DNA of 64,000 nucleotides from Eremophila alpestris peregrina (lineage: Eukaryota; Chordata; Aves; Passeriformes; Alaudidae): assembly GCA_009792885.1 (NCBI GenBank), contig WMCF01000080.1, positions 3,183,785 through 3,247,784 of the forward strand, in the 5' to 3' direction. Of the stretch, positions 58,915 to 64,000 are shown piece after piece (the stretch's first letter is position 1; each line of letters begins with the position of its first letter). The notes below the pieces were generated by a model. That model saw only the letters and a program-made list of their open reading frames with translations, ran no database searches and was not told the DNA's origin. The position numbers and the translations under genes were made by a program.

Positions 58915-61900
58915 CTAAAAAGAAAAGTCCTCCTTTCTGTTCATATGAGCTTCAACAACTTCAGAAAAAAACGTGGTGTTTCTCAGGAATTTGGCAAGCT
59001 TTTCAGGGCAACGGAAAGAAAAATCCTAAAAGAAAATGGAATACGACAGTCATTCTTAGACTAAAAGGTTTCTTAAAAAAATTAGTGATTAATAATTACA
59101 TTCTTATTTTGTGACAGTAAAAAGCTGAAAAGTTCAGCCAAAAATATTCTGTTGAAAATTAAAAATTAATTAATACACTTTTTATAGAAAAGCAGACAGT
59201 TTTCATGAAACTTCCATAGTACTAACGCTACAAACCAAAGTTCAGTAAGAAAACAGAGCTGATTCAGCTGCATCCAAAACAAAACTGAAGTCAGATACAC
59301 TACTGAGAATCAAGTATTTCTTGTTAATTCATGCTTTAGGGCTTGACAAAAATGTTTAATACCCACATCAGGGTTGACATAGATTTCTTTATCATTAAAA
59401 CTTACCACTCATTTCCTGGATGTAGTCATGCTTTAGTTCTCACTGGCAAAAAAGTCCCTGCAGCCTTTCAAGATTTTTATGAGAGATAGTCTCTTCAACA
59501 TTCTGCATATGAGCTTAGAAATATCACCATGAAAGAGCTGATAAGGGTGAGAAAAAAAAAAGTCATTATAGCAGGGCACCTCAATTTTCAGAGTTGTGAG
59601 AAAAAATTGTTACTGAATTGCTGAAATAGCTTTATAAGGTAAGAGGCAATACTTAGGACCTGTATCTCAAGCTGATTTGCATCAAGTCACTGCAAGTGCA
59701 CAGCAGTGTTGTATTACCATAATTTAAACCCTCTTTTTTTTTATGATTCAGCAATTCAGCTTTTATGTGGAGGCATGCTGCAATGCTGGATTGCAACAAG
59801 ATTTCTGGCCAATTTTATTTTCTACTTTACCGCACAAGCACTAGATTTGTTTGTTAGTTCTGCTATTCTCTTTAAGCACCCTTTTTCTGTTTCAGTACTC
59901 TGTGAACAGAATCACTGCAGCTGTGCAGCAGCTACATCTGTAGCTGTTGAGAAAACTGCACTTTAGGAATGTATTGCAGAACTGGGTGTTTGGGGGTTTT
60001 TTGAAAGTGCTCTCATCCTGGTAAATTGATCAGGAACAGGATATCCTTAAATAACTTACATTGCTAGTCAAATGGTACTTCTAATCACAAATTCACTGCC
60101 TAATAATTTAGAGCACGTCTGAATTTCAAACCAGCTTATAATTGCAAAACTCCACACAGAGAATGTCTTTCATAACATGAATCTGTAAGTTTATGAAATA
60201 TAAAATATTTGAGAGATACCAGGCTCTTTACATTTTTACTACTTTCAAGAAAAAAGATAGTGCCTCAGAATAACTTTTTGAATAGCTCTAAGAATAACAG
60301 CTACTCATAAAAATTGCTAAGAATCTCTGTTTAAGAAAGATAAATGTGTACTGTGTTCACTACTTTGTTTTGCCAAAGGCTGTTCAGTGTAAGAATTTCT
60401 TTTTCCCCCTATTTTCTTTAAGCTACCCCAGCACAATTTTAGGTTTTAATTCCTAAACTCTTAAGTGGCTCTTAAGCTGCTACTTGCAGACCTCAGAACA
60501 GGTGCATTTAAGAAACTAAGGCATGGCTTCATAGACGTTTTTTGTTAGTAATGCTGCCTGGGATGCACTACAGGTTGGGTCCACCACTTTGCCCGTGGCA
60601 CTGCAAACTGACTGGGGGAATGTAGCAGGTGGGAGGAAGGCGGGGAACACTGCACAAATGTCTAGCACAGCTATGAGAATCAGCAATTTTTTAAGGAAGT
60701 ACTGTAGTCAAATATTTTGTATTTCAAGCCAACAGCAAGCAGAGAACACAAACTAGACACACATTTATTACTAACAGCATGATAGAAACGTTTTATTTGT
60801 GCTGAAGTGTACCTTCCTTTCAGAATTACAACTGTAAGTATTTTACCCTGCATTTCTAGTTTATTTTAAGGATGGCAGATATTTTAGGTGTACAGTGAAG
60901 TCAAACTGGAAGAAAATTCAAACTTAAGGAAAGTAGCTCAGTGAGCTAGCATGCAATTACAGCTGAAAGCACACAGAGAGAAATTTTAAGAATGAGATCT
61001 TAAATTTCAAAAAAAATTAAAAGGAAAATTCCAAAATTCTGGCTGTCTGTTTGCCATGTGACATCGAACACAATACATAACTTAAACATGTTTTAACATG
61101 CTTTGTAACTTATCACACACTTTTGTACTTGATGTCCTGCTTGTTTGCACTAGTAGATCTAATCCACTAAAAATAATATTCATCACATATTAAATTAACA
61201 AAGGAAGGAGACTAAAATGTGATAATGTCCATTGGGTATATATTTTTGTAGGATGAAGCTTGTGATACTAGTTAACCTTCTAGTAACTAGTTACTGTATT
61301 CTGTCTACAAACTTAAAAATTAAGACATTTCTAGAACTTAAACTGTACTTCAAATACAGTTATATATGTGATACTTTAGCTGACAGACATTGGAATCCTT
61401 TCTTTAGGCTGTTAACACTATTCTTTTATCCTATTCTTAGTTTTTACAGGAGCACAAGCATTGAGAAATAACACACACTCAAGGAGATTACCAACCCGTC
61501 ACTGTTCCAGTGGAGGGAGACAGTCTTAATAGAAAGTGACCACAGCAGTCTTCACCTTCTAAAATTCTCAAAGAATAAAGCCTGCTAAGACGTCTTTCCT
61601 GCTCCCATTTTAGAATAAAACTTAGTTGAGGTGCAGAATAAAGAATCCCTTTCAGAAAGACCTTGTATACCCAGCTGGGTGCAATTCCTCCATTGTTCAG
61701 AGCTCAGAATAATCAGACCTGGCATTTTCATTATACTAAAATGAGAGGTCAGCAAACATTTACACATTGCCATGGCTCTTACCTTTATGTCTATTTTTTC
61801 CCCCTGCAAATTTCTCCCACTGGCATGCTACTTCCTCAGACCAATTTTAACAATAAGTTACTATTTGTTTACATTCACAATTGCAAAGTCCTAAGATCTG

Positions 61901-64000
61901 ATCCTATCCCATTCACAAAAGCTGATCTTTACAGGGTAAGATTTGTTATCTTTCATCTAGTAATACACCTAATACACTTACCAAGCCGAGAACACTCATT
62001 AATAATAGTTTCAGACTGCATTAAGTTAAGATTTTAACATCAGTAAAGCTTTAGCTCTGCATAGCCTTAGTTTGCACACCAGAGAATTACCTTGACAGAG
62101 GCAGCACTTTGCACTGTAGGAGAGGTGAAGAAAGGTTTGCAAAGCTAAGGAGAAAATGCATTAATTGGCAGCCTTTGTCTTGCTCTAACTGAAGTTCAGT
62201 TGTAGAAGTTAGATACCTGACCCACATCCCTTTTTTACTGCTTTCCCCTCAAGTCAGTATCTGTATTTCTGAAGCAGTCATCATTAAAAGGGGAAACTTA
62301 CAGCAGCTGCGGGAAGTTAGTAAAAAGTTTGAGTTAGCTGCCCACTTCCCTCTTTCTTGCCAAAATTATTCTTTACTGTTGTATACAAACCGTATGGTAT
62401 GATTAAAGAAAACCAAGATAATTTCAGCTTGATTTCTATCAAATACAAAATCCCATGAGAAATCTAGATCTTCAAAACAAAAACCACTCAAAATCTCCAA
62501 AACAAACATACAAACAAAAAACCCCCCACCGAACAAAACACTTTTATAATAGTACACCACAGCTTGGACGGAGACCAGAGCTGGTGTGGAGGTTCTGTGC
62601 AGACAGGCTGGATTGGAGCTGCTGATCCTACAAATGAGGATGCTTGTGAGTGTGCAGAGCCAGCAGGGCAGTGCTACCCCAGCAGCCCCTGGCCACCTCT
62701 GCAGCTTCACCACGGTCACCTCACCACCTCTGCTCTGGCACCATGTGCTGCTGGTGGAAGGATCAACCCCACTCTCATCTCTGGCACCCACACACTGGGC
62801 CAGGAGGAGTGCAACAACAGATCCAACCAGTGGGGCCACAAAGATGGACTTGCTGGAAAGTCCTAACATTTTACTAAGGCATATCCAGAAGGCTTCAAAG
62901 AGCACACATCCTACAATTACCACTCTTCCATTCAGATTCAGTTATGCAGAACATTAATTCTGATAAGGAAGTGATTTTTAAAGCAGTAAGCAGCTTGTAT
63001 AAACACAAACATGCATAAACACAAAGACAGACTGCGTGGTCTGCAGTGTCATCTGCAAAGATCTGCCAGACACAGAAGTAATTTACTCATCTTTCCATGA
63101 CACCAAGCAGCACAATCTTGAAAGCAGATACGCCTGTAAATAAATCAAAGACTCGTATTTGTTCTGTTAGGTAGTGTTGAGTCTTGAGTGAAAATGAGAA
63201 CTGGTCATAAGCTGAGCAGCTGGCTTACCATAAGCCTTTATGGGACCTTTAATTTGAAATCATATGCAGCAGGATTTCATGTGGACACAGTTGTCTGCAA
63301 CTGACAACACTCTGTAGGAGTGAATGCTTTTCCTTCAGAGTTGCTTAAGAAACAATAAAAAAGAGAAAATACACTCCCTTTTAACAGAAAAAACCCCAAC
63401 ACATTTATAGTCTGTTGTTAACTTGGAAGACAATTTTACACAACACTCCACAGGTGACTAGTACTGCTAAATCCTCCACTACATGGAAGTAAAATACTGA
63501 GAGTAGCTAAAAGTAGACAGCTGTTTTTTCAGAGCTAAAAAAAAAAAAAAAGATGAAAATAAATTCAAACTTCCAGGCTATTTGAAGATCTTATATTCAA
63601 CTGTTAGGAATCTAACACACTAAAGTATTTCTGTTTCAAAAAAGTAACACTCAAATGAACATACACTTTGTGTAAATTGAAAAAGCAGTAAGTTTTACTA
63701 GCCTTTCTAGTACTCTCATGTACCACTGTATCATGTAAACCTGCAGAACAGTTCAAAGACTGATTACTATTTCCAATCCTGTCCATCCTTAGAGGCCCCA
63801 CAGATAGAGCTAACAGTAAGAAATTTCAGCTGAGGAGAGTAAACATGTTATGGCAAAGTCATTCAGTGACCGGTTCCTGCAACTCTTAGTATGGACAAAA
63901 AGGTATGCTTTACCTCAAGGCTACTAACACTTAAAGTACAGACAAATCACAAGACAAAAAATAATGAGATCTTTAAATTACTGCTGGCCAATTTAACACG
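58915..64000 (-). other. GCNT1 5' intron / upstream region
   Basis: Five kb of mostly AT-rich sequence with no recognised repeat family. A GC-richer patch at 62560-62870 is open on both strands. No CpG island is visible, so the GCNT1 promoter probably lies beyond the window. Confidence 0.5.
59406..59537 (-). other. Candidate upstream non-coding exon of GCNT1
   Basis: On the minus strand a strong acceptor (a run of ten T, then ctcacccttatcag) and a strong donor (GAGTG|gtaagt) bound 132 nt, about 0.5 kb upstream of the coding exon. Other good minus-strand donors occur further up (near 61795, 61981 and 62297), so this assignment is tentative. Confidence 0.3.

Overview
The window is nuclear DNA of a bird. 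It is AT-rich and intron-rich, has vertebrate GT/AG splice sites, carries truncated CR1 LINE 3' ends that finish in the usual ATTCTATGA-like tail, and holds several copies of an LTR that I recognise from Neoaves. Two neighbouring genes define the locus: the 3' end of PRUNE2 on the + strand and GCNT1 on the - strand. They are convergent neighbours on human 9q21, which is homologous to part of the avian Z chromosome. Z linkage is therefore my inference, not something read from the sequence.

Layout. 1-26821: eleven coding exons of PRUNE2, placed by phase-consistent splice sites and by similarity to the remembered mammalian C-terminus. They encode an acidic linker, the BCH (BNIP2/Cdc42GAP homology) domain, and a tail built from very small exons. 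The N-terminal DHH part and the giant central exon lie upstream of the window. About 26.8-29.8 kb: probable PRUNE2 3'UTR or downstream sequence, containing a CR1 fragment. 29.8-56.7 kb: intergenic spacer with no convincing gene. It holds two of three copies of one solo-LTR family, a CR1 next to the third copy's LTR, a CR1 scrap inside another LTR, a separate LTR-like element with a TATA motif and duplicated U3 blocks, several microsatellites, and an AAAGG array broken by a 10-N assembly gap. 57.6-58.9 kb: the intact single-exon GCNT1 coding sequence (426 aa), with a splice acceptor 26 nt upstream of its ATG. 58.9-64 kb: 5' intronic or upstream sequence of GCNT1.

The two genes are unrelated in function. 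PRUNE2 is a BCH-domain scaffold linked to neuronal, apoptotic and Rho-type signalling. GCNT1 is the Golgi enzyme that starts core 2 O-glycan branches. They share only an ancient convergent neighbourhood.

The most interesting observation is the PRUNE2 3' end. Six consecutive internal exons are all phase 2-2 and multiples of three, so any of them could be skipped in frame. The conserved final exon (22 coding nt) begins three bases after an AATAAA hexamer, and a second candidate terminal exon lies just upstream. Splicing, intron retention and polyadenylation could therefore give three different C-termini. I found no wholly new gene system.
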